From positions 130,955,001-131,019,000 of the forward strand of contig CP142453.1 of the NCBI GenBank assembly GCA_038049695.1: a stretch of 64,000 nt of DNA. Reading direction: 5' to 3'. The stretch is from Cinnamomum chago (taxonomy: Eukaryota > Streptophyta > Magnoliopsida > Laurales > Lauraceae). Below, one piece after another: positions 46,054 through 58,399 of the stretch (within the stretch, counting starts at the first letter, position 1; each line of letters starts with the position of its first letter). A program made the translations under genes and the position numbers. The notes under the pieces are model-generated. The model had not been told where the DNA came from. It saw only the letters and a list, made by a program, of their open reading frames with translations, and ran no database searches.

Positions 46054-47886
46054 CTACCAAAAGTCGCTGCAAGAACATGATCCATCTCTAAACCGATGGA
46101 ACCGATTCCTGTCCCTTAAAACGATTTCTCGATGGTAAACCCTTGAAACATCCTTCATCATGGTGTGACAGTCATTACACACGCGGAGGTTCTTCACTAT
46201 CCTTACACTCGTCGAAGAATGAGTGCTAATGAGCCCAAAAGCAAGTGCCAATTTCTCACTGTGAAGAAGGAGCGATTTTCGCTTCTCATCTTCCTCAATG
46301 TCAAGCAACACATCTGAGGTATCCATAACATACCCTGATTCCTCTAACTTCAGCACGACTTCCTCCACCATACCATAGATTTCTTCAAACCGGGGATGTG
46401 ACCTGTCGCCGGCTATGAATTCATGAATCACACCATTCACCTCTATAAAACTACATCCGGGAGTTTTCCTAATCGCGCGTTGTTTCATCAATTTCCTCAC
46501 CCTAGCAACATCATCCCATCTATTGTTATAGGCATAGATATTCGAAAGTAGCACATATGTAGCGTCATTATATGGTTCTATCTCCATTAAATGACCAGCC
46601 ACATGCTCAGCCAGCTTTACTTCCTTAGGATTCCGACGGCAAGCACTCAGCATAGAACCCCATAAAGCCGCATCCGGCTCCAGTGGCATGGTCTCTATGA
46701 ACTCAATTGCTTCACTTAACATCCCCGCCCTACTAAGGAGATCGGCCATGCAACTATAATGCTCTGATTTAGGCACAATTCCAAAATCTCTAGTCATGCT
46801 AGAGAAAATGCGACGGCCTTCATCAACCAACCCTGAGTGGCTACACGCAGATAAGACTCCTAAGAATGTGATGCCATCAGGTTTCACACCCTCTTCAATC
46901 ATATTTGAGAAAAGAGCGAGAGCATCACCACCGTGCTCACACATTGCAAGCCCTCTTATCATGACGGTCCAAGACATCACATTTCTCTCACACATTTCAT
47001 CGAACACCTTGCATGCGAGCTCAATACACCCACACTTTGCATACATTTCGACCAAAGCAGTGCCCACAAACACATCCAACCGAATCCCGTTCTTTATGGC
47101 ATAATCATGTATCCACTCACCTGCATCCAAAGCACCCAAATCAGCACAAGCACTCAACACGCTCACAATGGTTATCCCATCTGCCCTCACTTCCTCTCCC
47201 TCTATTTGAAGCATTTGATCGAACAACTCCAAGGCGTGTTTGGAGTGTCCACTCTTCACGAACCCCGAAATCACAGCATTCCACAAAGCAACACTGGTTG
47301 TCGTATAAGGACATTTCACAAACACCAGGTGTGCAGCTTCGGGATCTCCGCACGCGGCATAAAAACTAATGAGGGCGGTGCTTATATGGAGATCGGAAGA
47401 GAGCCCGTGTTTGAGCAATTGAGCATGAACGCTTCTCCCTCGGTGGATGGAGCTGAGGTGCGCGCAGGCTTTCAGAACGAAGGGAAAGGTGTAGGCATTT
47501 GGAACGACGGGGCTCTCGAGCATCTGGGCGAAGAGGAGGAGGGACTGGTGGGGAGCAGAAATTCGAATGTAGCCGCGGATCATGGTGTTCCAGGTGAAGA
47601 TATCTGGGCCGTCGATGCGGGAGAAGATGGAGAGGGCGTAGTCCATAGCGCCCACAGGGGAGAGGCATATGGAGGTGAGGAGCTTGCTGACATGGCGCTG
47701 GTGTTGGGTCTTGATCATGTGGGCGTGGATTTGCTGGAGATGTTTGGTGGTCTTGCATTGGTTGAGTAGGGAGAGATGAAGTGGTTGTGGTGTTTGGCTG
47801 TTCGATTGTGATTGTGATGTGTTTTGCTCAAAGGGTAGAGGAGAGGGATCGAATTGAGGAGAGGCTGACACTGAAATTGTAGCCAT
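46054..47886 (-). CDS. PLS-class pentatricopeptide repeat protein, E/DYW type
   Basis: A single-exon gene of 610 aa. About a dozen PPR units (WNTMIRGY, NAYTFPFVLKAC, GTALVEMYAKCG, SWTVMIRGLA, GITFLGVLSACSHSGLVDEG) span residues 60 to 440. The E region follows (WGSMLSACR, YVLLSNIYAYNNRWDDVARV, GCSFIEVNG) and then a full DYW cytidine-deaminase domain. The zinc and catalytic signature is present: HSE at 542-544 and CNDC at 570-573, with a second set H574, H597, C604 and C606. The C-terminus is DFW instead of DYW. The family edits C to U in organelle transcripts after binding RNA through the PPR array. The Ser/Gln-rich, acid-poor N-terminus fits an organelle transit peptide, but plastid or mitochondrion cannot be told. 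Long antisense ORFs on the plus strand are shadows. Confidence 0.93.
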   Translation of the reverse strand: MATISVSASPQFDPSPLPFEQNTSQSQSNSQTPQPLHLSLLNQCKTTKHLQQIHAHMIKTQHQRHVSKLLTSICLSPVGAMDYALSIFSRIDGPDIFTWNTMIRGYIRISAPHQSLLLFAQMLESPVVPNAYTFPFVLKACAHLSSIHRGRSVHAQLLKHGLSSDLHISTALISFYAACGDPEAAHLVFVKCPYTTTSVALWNAVISGFVKSGHSKHALELFDQMLQIEGEEVRADGITIVSVLSACADLGALDAGEWIHDYAIKNGIRLDVFVGTALVEMYAKCGCIELACKVFDEMCERNVMSWTVMIRGLAMCEHGGDALALFSNMIEEGVKPDGITFLGVLSACSHSGLVDEGRRIFSSMTRDFGIVPKSEHYSCMADLLSRAGMLSEAIEFIETMPLEPDAALWGSMLSACRRNPKEVKLAEHVAGHLMEIEPYNDATYVLLSNIYAYNNRWDDVARVRKLMKQRAIRKTPGCSFIEVNGVIHEFIAGDRSHPRFEEIYGMVEEVVLKLEESGYVMDTSDVLLDIEEDEKRKSLLLHSEKLALAFGLISTHSSTSVRIVKNLRVCNDCHTMMKDVSRVYHREIVLRDRNRFHRFRDGSCSCSDFW

Positions 47887-50852
47887 TGTCGTCTAAGAAA
47901 AAGTCTCTGTGGCCCTCATGGGGACCGGGCCATGGTTCGGTCCCCATATTCCGGCCACATAGCACCCCTGGTCGTCTAAATGCTATCGATCCCTTTTATA
48001 GAAGCTATAGATGCAGTTAACTGATAAATATAAATAGATAAAGAAAGAATACAGATCACCTCAACGTGGGAATGGAAAATCAGCTCATTTCTAAATCCTA
48101 TCATCTTCGTTCAGACCCACAAGTTTAACAATTTCCGCTCTCTTTAGATGGGGTGTGCAGCCTACCCAACGATTCAGCCCATTTGAATGGGTGCAAAACC
48201 CTATGGGCATGTGAAATTCGTGAAAAAAGGGTCTGTGGTCCAGTCGGATGGAGTATTAGTTGGGTCCCACCCCAATCGCGCATCTTAAACCATTCTAAAT
48301 AGATATATCATATACTTTCCAAATAGTAACAGCCTGATAAAAATCCAACCAGTTGAAAGTGGGAACCAGATCCAGCCTACTAAAAACAAAAGAGTTTTGG
48401 AGGCTAAGAATGTTAACATGGCTAGGCCTGTTAGACCCAGAAGCACGACCGGGTGCTCTTAAAGTGGACTCAGAAGAACCAATCTGAATTTGACTAAGTC
48501 TCATTGACATCCTTACCTGTAAACACCTGTACAGATGTCGCTATCACCCGACTTGGGTGGAAAATCCAAGAGTCCAACTTCTGTTATCAAGGCTTCAAAC
48601 ATGTGAGCAGAGGATTTTTAACTTTTTCTAAAAGTATCATTTGGTTTGAGAGTTTTCTAACATCACTCAATTCATTGGCTAAACACAAATATAATCAAAT
48701 TAAGGTCCTAAATTCTTTACTATTTACTTGATCTGCCTCTAAAATTTTTTAGTTATCTAAAATTTTTCTAATGAGTTTTCATATTTATTATAAATGATAT
48801 ATTAATATTTATTTATAATTTATTTAAATATTTAAAAATATTTTTAATTATTTCTTTAATCATGCATGCCAGTTGCACTAGTTACAATCATAAGCAAACA
48901 TGCTCTTGATGAATACAGTCAAAAGGTATTCAAACCAAGAAATCACCTTAAAAGGTGGAAACAACAATTGCTAATAGCACCCCCAACTTACTCGTGACAA
49001 GATGCTGCAGTATTCAGAGGATGACAAAAGGGCCTCCAGCACTGGTTCCCCAAACCGGAACCAAGGCAGCAAAATGTCATTTTAGGTTACTTGAATTTTT
49101 AATTGGCTTCCACAGTGGGGCTCACAGGCTAATCCTACCAAATATTGAAAGAAAATTAAGGAGAAACACTTCCACAATGGGTCACACTGATTAATCTTAA
49201 TGAATATTGAAATGAAAATAAAGAGAAAAAAGTAGCAAAATACAACCCACGAAAGTGACCCCGTAAATTGTGAGTTTGGAAAGAGAAAAAATCTAGCTTT
49301 CATAATAGGACCCCATAGATTTATTTTGTTAAATTAGTAAATGTAAATGATAAAAAAAACTCTGATAAAAATGATATCTCATGAGAGAAATTTTAGGAGA
49401 AGATCAAGTACATAGTAAAGACTTTAGGACTTTGATTTGATTCTATTTGTGCTTAGGCATAAATTGAGTCTCATTTCAAAATTTAGGGTGGATTTTGAAA
49501 TTAATTAGCTTCCACAATGGTCCCACGGATTAATCATGCCAAATATTGAATGAGAAATAAGGAAAAAAAAAGTACAAAATACCAACTACGGAGGTGCCTT
49601 AGATTTTTGCAACTTCAATTTGACATGAGGGTCCCACAAATTCATCAGCAACAAAATTTAATACATATATGCCCACCTTTATTAAAATCATGGCCAACTT
49701 GATCATTATGTTTTTCATCCGCATGTAAGGCCCACTATGAAAGTTAAAGGGCATTTGTTCCTTCTTTTTTCCTTTTTGTTAGGAAAATGATTTTGGGATG
49801 GACCAATGAGCAATTAGTACATATGCTATGTTTTAGGGATGAATAGTGAAAAAATAGATAACTGTTCTGAAATTTGAAAATCCAAGAACAACTTTAGAAA
49901 ATGGTTATCCCCAGATTGTTTTGAGAATTTTTGCGGGTGAGCTCCTTACTATGCTTATAAGCCATGTGCCTATGACAGCTTGGAGAACAAAGCTCTTGCT
50001 TACAATTTACATCCATTTTTCCTACGGGGTTAAAAACACACGGAAAGAAAGTGCATAATGTATATAACACAAGAAACGTCCATTCAGAGCAAATGGAGCC
50101 TGCTGTATCCCGAACTTCGCCTATATAGCCTATAGGTCAGAAAACTCAAGCTCATGTGCAACAGTGCGAGACTGCAAGCATGTAATACTAATTCTTACTG
50201 CACCTTTAGAATAATGAAAATATGAGCATCATCTGTTACAGAACCAAAAGCTAAAAGAAAGTGCGTATCAACATAAAGAGGATTAGAGGAGGGATATATA
50301 ATTCCATGCATAATATTAAATTGGAGTCTATAAATCTCATGCTAGCTTGTTTAAAAGCTAAGGAAAGCTTTTTTACCAAAAAAAAAAAAAAAAAAGCTTA
50401 AAAGAAGCCAAAGCATGAAAATGTTAACCAAAATCTCCATTTCACAAATCCCAAAGCATATCACTCTTGAATTCAGCATAATATTCAAAAAGATCTCAAA
50501 GAAATTATATTTGAACAAAAATAATATACAAATAACACCAAGTGAAAAAAATTTAAGCAAAAGTTAATGGAACAATGCTCTCCTAGAAGCATACTGCATG
50601 TGCAGTCCAACTCTATGGGCCCACTTGGGCATTAGAATTTTAGGCAGTTAATCAATGGTTATGACAATCTGGTGGGGCTGATTTCTTGGCTTCCCATGTC
50701 TATGATGAGACCTTTCCATCTGCCTTCCTCTCATTAATAAATATGAATCTCAGTGGAGCCCGCAAGCTGGACTGCATATTACTAATATTGCCAGTAGAAC
50801 ATTGACCAAAGATTATGATATATATTAGAAACTACAAAACAACATGAATGCT
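47887..50852. other. Intergenic stretch upstream of the PPR gene
   Basis: No gene is recognisable. The first few hundred bases upstream of 47886 should contain the PPR promoter. About 49095-49620 holds three diverged copies of a 100-200 bp unit, marked by GGCTTCCACAGTGGG, ACTTCCACAATGGG and AGCTTCCACAATGGT followed by a TATTGAA(A/T)GA phrase. The rest is AT-rich. Confidence 0.5.
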
Positions 50853-51700
50853 GCTACCTACACACTGCAAACAGCTCTCCACACACTACATTTAAAACAA
50901 AAAAAAAACAAAAAAACAAAAAAACAAAAAACAAAATAGAAAAATCCCTCAACTACCCCTATCCCTCTCCTTCCCTCTCTTCCTGCTCCGGCCACATCCC
51001 CTGCACCCACCCACATCCCTACTCCACCGACCCATCTCCCTCTCCCTCTCCCTCTCCCTGCTCCTACCCATCCTCCGCCTAACACACTGCAAACAGCCCT
51101 GCTCCCACTTCCCCGCACCCACCCACATCCCCATCCCCTTGGTGCTGCCGAAGGTGAGGGAGCGACAGAGAGAAAGGGACGGAGAGGGACCGTCTTCTCT
51201 CATTTCTTATTGATATTTACATCATCAGACGGTTACAATGATTATTCACCATCAATTCAATAAATTCATTAAAGGAGAAGGAGTTTGAAAGAAGGGTCGG
51301 TTGGGTTTCTTGTAAAATGGATTTATTATTGAATTGGATGGTTGAATTTATGTGAATTTCGGTGTTACCACGTGAATCTATCAATTGGAAGCTTCAAAAA
51401 TGAGAGAAGACGATCCGAAGAAGATATTTTCTTTATAACCCCCTTCATCCGGAGGGCAGGGAGAGGGAGAGGGAGAGGGAGAGGGAGAGGGCTGAGGGTG
51501 AGGGTGGGGGCGGGGTCGGGGTCGGGGAGAGGGAGGGAGAGGGATCGGTGGCGGCGGGGTTGAGCGGAGGTGACCAGAGCAGGGAGTAGGGAGAGAGGGA
51601 AGGAGATGGATAGGGGTAGTTTATGAATTTTTTTTAATTTTTTATTTTTTTTAAAAAAAATATGCATTGTGTGGAGAGCTACTTGCAGTGTGTAGGTAGC
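50853..51700. mobile_element. TIR element of about 850 bp with CT/GA-rich arms
   Basis: The left end GCTACCTACACACTGCAAAC continues with AGCTCTCCACACA; the right end reverse-complements to GCTACCTACACACTGCAAGT and AGCTCTCCACACA. Further inside, CCCTCTCC-type repeats on the left pair with GGAGAGGG repeats on the right (51460-51545). The whole could form a long hairpin. I could not define a target duplication. ORFs in the arms are repeat shadows (for example Arg/Gly-rich). It lies 650 bp past the 3' end of the NRAMP gene. Confidence 0.6.
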
Positions 51701-52350
51701 CACTCTCAAACAACATTTAAACTAGCAACAAAAGAATCTATAAAGAATCTGAGACGGTGTCATGTCCAATGCATGTACGATGCAGGTAGTAGCTCATTTT
51801 AAAAGAAACCATGCAACATATACGGCTATGCATGTTGATAACTATAGAAATAAATGCACACTTGCACTGGAGTCTGGATCACATCCAATTAATTTGTTTT
51901 GCCAACGAATGGAGAAACCCCAACCAATTGTTGACTTGTAGATACAGCAATAACATTGGCATAAACATTGATGCTAGATATTCATGATATAAAGAATCAC
52001 CTACCTTTCTTGAAATATTAATTGTAAAGTACCTATCTGTTGAGGGCCATTTACCACAGGGTTTGGATAAGCATCCACAGATGGCACAGCATCTCTGAAT
52101 GTTGTGATAAGAATGCCCGTGCCTGACTATACAGTAAAGGCTGCATGGTACAGAGAGGGAGCAATGGTACAGTAATCATCTATTTTTTGTAAAACAACTA
52201 TACAGCTGGCTCAAATAGGCATGGATTCAGCAGACAGGCTCAAGGCAGTTAAAGCAACTGAAGCAGCGTGTCACCCTACTTGCAAATGGGCTGCTTTGCT
52301 GCATGGCACATTTCCCATCTTTGGCAGCAAATTAGATAATTGGCTCAAAA

Positions 52351-53025
52351 TCATATGATTAGTTTCCAGTTTCTGTGAACCTTTGAGAGCATTTCATGAA
52401 ACCAAGTGGAAAATCTGCTATCCCTTGAAACAAGATAAATGATAAACGTGACATACGCCACCGTGGCAGCACACATGAAAGAAATTAACCATGGACCTCT
52501 TACTTCAGAAGAGAAGAACTCCAGCAAAAGATACCCATTGATCACCATCACCAGCAAGGCCACAGACCACGCCACAGTCTGCAACATAAACATGTGAAAG
52601 AGCAGCAACAGTTATCAGCTAACAAACAGAACAAGCTACCGCCCATTTTAACATTAGCAGGCTTCTATTTATAACCTTTTTTGAATGCTAGGTTTCTATT
52701 TATAACACAATTGCATTTGCAACATGTAGCTACTGTAATAGCAGTGATACAACCAACAGCACAATTTGACTCGACTCCTGCAGGATCCTGATCCCAAAAG
52801 AGTTGGACAATGCCAAATAGTCAGTTAAAGAGGACAGCGCAAAATGTGGGCCACCGTTGCATTGTTGTTGTCGTTATTTTCCCCGAAATACAATGGAACT
52901 TTCATTGAAACTGAAAGCCAAGTACATAAAAAGAATGGTCCACTAAACCAATACACAGTGTTGACTACTGTGCGTACATGACACAACAATCAACTATTTT
53001 AGAGGTTATTAATACAGGGGTGTTG

Positions 53026-53061
<36 letters not shown>

Positions 53062-53612
53062 CGTGGTTTGTTGGGGTTGTTACATCCAGAATCTTAATGA
53101 AATAAAAAAGAATCTGGTCACTAGTTAATTGGACAACCACTGTTAGTTCGATCTCATATCTTCACTTTCTCCCTCCTTTTCCTCTTCTCTCCCACTTTCA
53201 TGTCTTTTTCTTTCTTCTTCTAAAAATCACTTGAATTTCTTGCTTTAATCCTTCCAACTTGGCATAAGAGCATTGGGACACTAAGGCACATAAGACCGTT
53301 TCCACGAAAAGGTTTTCCAAGGCCGTTACACAAACATGATGTAAGAGGGGCAAGGGGGAGGAAGGCTTTCTCCAACATATAGCAGCCAAACAACCCCTAG
53401 TGCTGATGTTAACCAGGTAATTGCTAACGCCAGCTCCCTAGGGTTGGAAAGAGTAAGGAACAAAAATTGCAGTTTGCTGATTGGGGACATTCAACAAAGT
53501 AGGTGAATTAGTATTTAGTAGATGATTCTATTAATTGTATAGTGAGATTTTTGTAAAGAGTAAGGGGTTTCTTCGCAAAGGTAAAGTGTTGTTTTGGTGG
53601 GTGTGGGTGTGT

Positions 53613-53643
<31 letters not shown>

Positions 53644-54842
53644 GGGGTGGGTTTGTTAATATTTTGGTGTGTGTGGGTGTTTTGTTAATATTTGAAGGTT
53701 CCTCCTTTCGGTGAAAGGGTTGTAATTTGTAAATCTATTCTCTTGTCATGGATTTTAAGTCAGAGGGGAAGGTTTCATTGCAACCCCAATTTCAGGAACT
53801 GTCAATCCATATAACAGGATGATGATAGTCTTGTGTAATGAATGTGTAAAACATATACAATGGTCTTTAAGACAGCAATTGTTGGAACAAGAAGGCATCA
53901 TTACATGGATGGGAGAATCAAAGAACTGTCAATTGATGAGAGCATGTTGGTAATGAATCAAATTCTCAACTCCTTTGAAGATGTAATTGCAGCTAGTTTC
54001 CGCTACAGAAAGACTGCAAAACACCCTAACACACATCCAGCACCATCAACTTACGCCGTCTTTCCAAATTGAGATCAGCTTTGAGAGACCCTTTTTCATC
54101 AATGGTAAAACAACTTGAGCCTACAACCTTGTGGTTGCAACAAGGGTGACCTTCTAACCATGCTTTGGGACTTGACTGATTTAAGAGACTATTTAGGCTA
54201 TAACTTGAGATATGACGATGTAAGTCCTAATCACTAGCTAAGATTCATATAACAAAATGATCTCCTGGTAAATAACCCACATAGGGTCCACCTCTGATCC
54301 CTTATCGATATGACGTGAACCATATTGTTTGGCCCATGTTTCAATTTAGAGAATCAACATCAAACTAAGATTTGACAAGTAGGCGAGTTCTGTCTTATTT
54401 ATTTAACAATAATCTGTTGTAGTTATATGCTTAATTTAAGTAAGTTAGGGCTTGATAGCTTTTATTTGACTAGCTGGAATAAGAATATTGTCTTAAGGAA
54501 ATGGTTCTGAACAAACAGAACAGATTGGTAGAATTAGGTACATAAAAGATGAATACAACCTCTAAGCCTCACCAGAAAGTGTGTAATAGGCTAATAGTTC
54601 AATGATTGAGCACTCATGTTTTTTTTTTTCACATAGTTTTCTAAATTTAAAAAAATAATATTTTTATATTGTTCACAACAAAACTTGACAAATATGGGAA
54701 TACTGAGGTCCAATGGGTAAAAAAAATACATTAAGAATAAAGTTATTCGCCAAGATTATTTGATTAATTGGAAGTAAAACCAATGGTTATAATGAGTTGA
54801 AATATGAGCACAAATTCTTAAAAAGAAGAAGAATGATATATA

Positions 54843-54876
<34 letters not shown>

Positions 54877-57632
54877 CCAGTCATCAATGTCTAATTTCAA
54901 TCAAAATCACTATAACATTGTCTACTGACACAAGAACTAGCACAGAAGCCTATATATTCACAACATTCTGGATGACTAGCGAATTATGGGATGTTTTGAC
55001 TCTGTCGGAACTGTTTTTTTACTAGAATTCACAGAATAAAATAAAACCAGTACACTTTTTAAGTGGTGACATGACTCGAACCGACGACCTTACGGTTGTG
55101 GCAATCAGCACCTTCCAACTGGGCCCACAGGCTCTTGTAATCTCTTCCTTCTCCAGTTTCAATTTTCATTTCCATCATTTTTTTGTTTTTTGAAATTAAC
55201 ATAATTATCTCATGATTACTTGCCTCATTAGGAAAAATAGTTCTCCCCCAAAAATTCAAAAGAAAAAAGAACATATATTGGCTTTCTTTTTTGTATTATA
55301 CCTGGAAATTTCAAAGATTTTTTTTATGTTATTAGTGTGAAATGAACAGAACACCAAATATCCAATAGCACCAATAAAACCAAAAACAGACTCTGCAACA
55401 GAATTGACATTTGACAACAATTGACTAGTGACACATAATAGTGGATAGTAGATGAGAACAAAGAAACTACAGCAATAGTGGAATGGCAAAAGATCTCTTA
55501 CTTGTAGAGTCCGACCAATTTTAAAGACACCCATGACCTGCTCCTTGGACACCAGGCAGAGAAGTGGAATAAGTGCAAAGGGGATCTGAACTGATTGAAG
55601 CACATTCAGCCACTCATTTAATACATCCAACATGCCGTCAGAACTATTGAAAACAAGAGCAACGATCATGGTTGGGACAATAGCAAAACTTCTTGTAATT
55701 AATGACCTCAGCCATTTCTTCAAGCGGAGGTTAAGAAATCCACCCATTATGAACTGCCCTGCATATGTCCCAGTGATGGTGCTACTCTGCCCAGCTGCTA
55801 ATAACCCAATTCCCCAAATGTAAAGAATTGGAAACACGCCTCCTCCATACTTGTCTTGAAGATACTGCCCGGCATTTACAAGGCCGATACTATTAGCTTC
55901 TTTTGTACCATAAAAGCCCTTTGCGAAAACAGTTGTCACAAACAAATTGATCATGAAGGAGATGAATAAAGCAACACTGGACTCGATAGAATAATAATTG
56001 AGGGCCTCCTGAATCCGACCTTTCTTGTCGGTGTCAATTTTTCTTGATTGCACTAGAGCGGAATGCAAGAATACATTATGTGGCATAATAACACAACCCA
56101 CCACACCCACAGCTTGACGTATAGTTCTCGAGCTAAGTTTAGGAACCAAAACACCTGATAAAAAAGAATGCAATTCAGCCATATTCATCCACAAATCTGC
56201 AAGCGAAGAAACAAGACAATCGAATTGAGAAGCATGAAACTACCTATAAGAAGTTCCTTGCCACTGGGGTTCGTGTCCCCAAACATCCAAGCAAACGAAA
56301 GCGCCATCGTCACAATAAGTATAGCGAAAACGGATTCCAATTTCCTCACCCCATAGTTCTCAAGGAATAAAAAGATGAAACTGATCACAAGAAACAAACC
56401 AAAAAACCCCCATGTCAGTATAGACACCTGTGCGCATGGGCATTAACCTGAAGATCTGAAAGTTCACATGCCGGCTCCGGATTGGAAGTCCAACAGTAAA
56501 ATCTCACAAAGCAGGACAAATCTAAACTTCGAGTCTCATCGATTCAAGTAATATATTCATGCCTACTAAGATTAAGCCATTGACCTTCTCCATTTAACAC
56601 TGCGGATTTTCCAACTGATCAGAATTGACCCAAGGCCACCTAGATTGAGATAAACCCATAGAACTAGCAGTCCCCACCATAATTACCAATAGGAACAAGT
56701 CTCATATTTCATTTCAGAATCTATCGGCAATTTAAAGAGACGAGAAACAGATGCCCATCTAATAGAGCTACATTCCAATGATTTATAGATCCACAGACCT
56801 CCCAATAAACAGTTTGAATTACTAGCCAATAGCCATGACTCAATTTAATTTGCAATTTAAGAACAGCACTTGAGCCATGCAGGTCCAACTAAAGAACCCT
56901 AATTTTCTTAAAGAAGAAGAAGAAGAAGAGGAGGAGAGGATTCTCTCTATTTCTGAATTAAAAGCAGCTAGATCTAAGACAATGAGAGCGAGAAAGAGAG
57001 AATTACCAATCCAAGGCGGTGATGACGACGCCGGCCCAGATAGGCAGCACGCCGTTGCTGAGAATCTTGATTGCAATTGCGCTACCAATCACCTCCTGGA
57101 TATCGGCACCAATCAACGCCAGCTCCGCCATCAACCAGAGCGCGTATCTCGCCCACGGCGGATACTCCTCCCGGCAGAGCTCGGCGAGGTGCCTGCCGGT
57201 GGCGACACCTAGCCTTGCCGAGAGGAGCTGGATCAGGAGCCCCATGACGGTGGCCCACAGCAGCAGCCAGAGGAGCGAGTAGCCGGCGATGGCGCCGGAC
57301 TGGAGATCTCCCTCGAGGTTGCCGGGATCGAGGAAGGCTATGCTCATGAGGAAGCCGGGGCCGGTGAACAGCCAGAGCTTCTTCCATGAGAAGGGTGGGA
57401 TGAAGGACGGATCTCCGCCGTCGAATACGGTCTCGTCCGTGTACCCGTCGATCGAGATGAGGATCTTCTCGGTCGAATCGAATGCGGTCTCTTCCTCTTC
57501 ATCATCTTCCTCTTGTTGTTGCTGCTGTTGCTGTTCTTGTAGTTGTTGTTGTTGTTGGGGTTTGGAGGGAGACGGAGGAGAAGTTGGAGAGAGTAAACCG
57601 TCTTCCTCTTCTTCTCCCTTAATAGAATCCAT
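52351..57632 (-). CDS. NRAMP divalent-metal transporter (NRAMP2/3/4 type)
   Basis: Four exons, 57632-57007, 56380-56244, 56154-55502 and 52578-52351, give 547 aa with GT-AG introns. The TM1 metal site DPGN is at 102-105 ([12 protein letters not shown]) and the TM6 site MPHN at 278-281. [18 protein letters not shown] is the conserved transport signature. About 11-12 membrane spans follow. These features place it with plant NRAMP2-5, H+-coupled Mn/Fe carriers of vacuole or TGN membranes. The N-terminus adds a Gln tract (26-40) and a Glu/Asp run (41-48) not usual at this length. EEDGLL (residues 9-14) fits the ExxxLL vacuolar sorting motif. An in-frame ATG at 57755 lies next to the TATA box, so the ATG at 57632 is preferred. 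Intron 3 (2.9 kb) carries G-runs and SINEs. Confidence 0.92.
53027..53061. repeat. Homopolymer run of 35 G
   Basis: G at every position from 53027 to 53061. It lies in NRAMP intron 3, so the transcript would carry a C-run. Such runs are prone to slippage, and the exact length may be a sequencing estimate. Confidence 0.85.
53601..53647. repeat. (GT)n followed by 21 G
   Basis: A GT microsatellite (about 53606-53626) runs into G at 53627-53647. The region downstream repeats GTGTGTGGGTGTTTTGTTAATATTT-like phrases. Same intron as the 35-G run. Confidence 0.8.
54100..54170. mobile_element. tRNA-derived SINE fragment
   Basis: Contains ACTTGAGCCTACAACCTTGT and GGTTGCAACAAGGGTGACCT, matching the family at 34283. 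The minus strand carries the B-box-like GGTTGTAGGCTCAAGT. Located in NRAMP intron 3. Confidence 0.4.
55062..55132. mobile_element. tRNA-derived SINE fragment
   Basis: Contains GTGACATGACTCGAACCGAC, ACCTTACGGTTGTGGCAATC and CCAACTGGGCCCACAGGCTC. On the minus strand this reads as A box (GAGCCTGTGGGCCCAGTTGG) and B box (GGTTCGAGTCATG), so both promoter boxes survive. Located in NRAMP intron 3. Confidence 0.5.
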
Positions 57633-57760
57633 TGCGAGAGGAGAAAAGTGGCTGCTTTGGATTCGGTAAAGATAGAGAGAGAGAGATATCGAATTGCATG
57701 TATGTATACCCTTTGCGCTTTTTGTCCGTTTGAGGCGTAGAACGAGCGGTCGCAATGGAA

Positions 57761-57766
57761 TTTATA
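57761..57766 (-). promoter_or_regulatory. Probable TATA box of the NRAMP gene
   Basis: TATAAA on the minus strand about 130 bp upstream of the preferred ATG. A (CT)n tract (about 57676-57687), common in plant 5' leaders, lies between. This puts the start site near 57730 and excludes the ATG at 57755 from most transcripts. Position and motif only; no direct support. Confidence 0.45.
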
Positions 57767-58399
57767 CTAGTGTCGCTTGATCCATCGTTTTCCCGGAATC
57801 AAATTTCTAGGTACAAGTCTCATTTAATTTCAAAATGACAAAAGAAGCTTTTGATTTCATTCCCTCCCCCAAAATATTGGATCAACTGTAATATCACTTT
57901 TACTTATTCCTAGTAACTTATATAACACAATGCTTTAATTTTACTGAAATTTATGTTAATAATTAGTGCGCTCAAATGTTGGATTGATCATGATGTGAAA
58001 ATTGAAATTAACTATTGATTAGGTTTATAATTAGAGTGCTCACCTAAAAAATTTAGAGCTGTTTTGAAAACTTTATTTTTACCTGCTTACTACTCACTAA
58101 GGGTATTTTTGTCCTTTTGAGTTTTTAATTTATACAGTGGATATGGATTGTCTAATTGGACTTGAGTGAAAAAAGTCTTGCAAACTTTCGTACGTTTTTT
58201 AAATATTAAATTCTTTTGACCATTTTTTGAAAATCACCCAAAAGTTAAGGTTTTTTTTTTTTAATTTCCCTAAAACCTATGGTTAAATGAGCTGAACTGG
58301 CTCTGATCTAGGCGTGGATCATGCTTAAATTCAACCTATAGAATTGGGAGCCTAGATGAGTCATTATGTAATAGTGGGTTGACAGTTGCAAGGATTATT

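Noticed and set aside
47366-47758. Minus-strand ORF of 130 codons
   Set aside because: It is another frame of the PPR coding sequence and is His/Pro-rich as expected of a shadow.
46933-47769. Plus-strand ORF of 278 codons
   Set aside because: Antisense to the PPR gene; its translation shows no known family, while the minus strand is a full-length PPR-DYW protein.
50858-51709. Arg/Gly- and Leu/Pro-rich ORFs
   Set aside because: They come from CCCTCT/GGAGAGGG repeats in the TIR element.
57019-57669. Plus-strand ORFs over NRAMP exon 1, one Ser/Cys-rich
   Set aside because: They are antisense to the NRAMP exon; the Cys/Ser run is the complement of the Gln/Glu tract.
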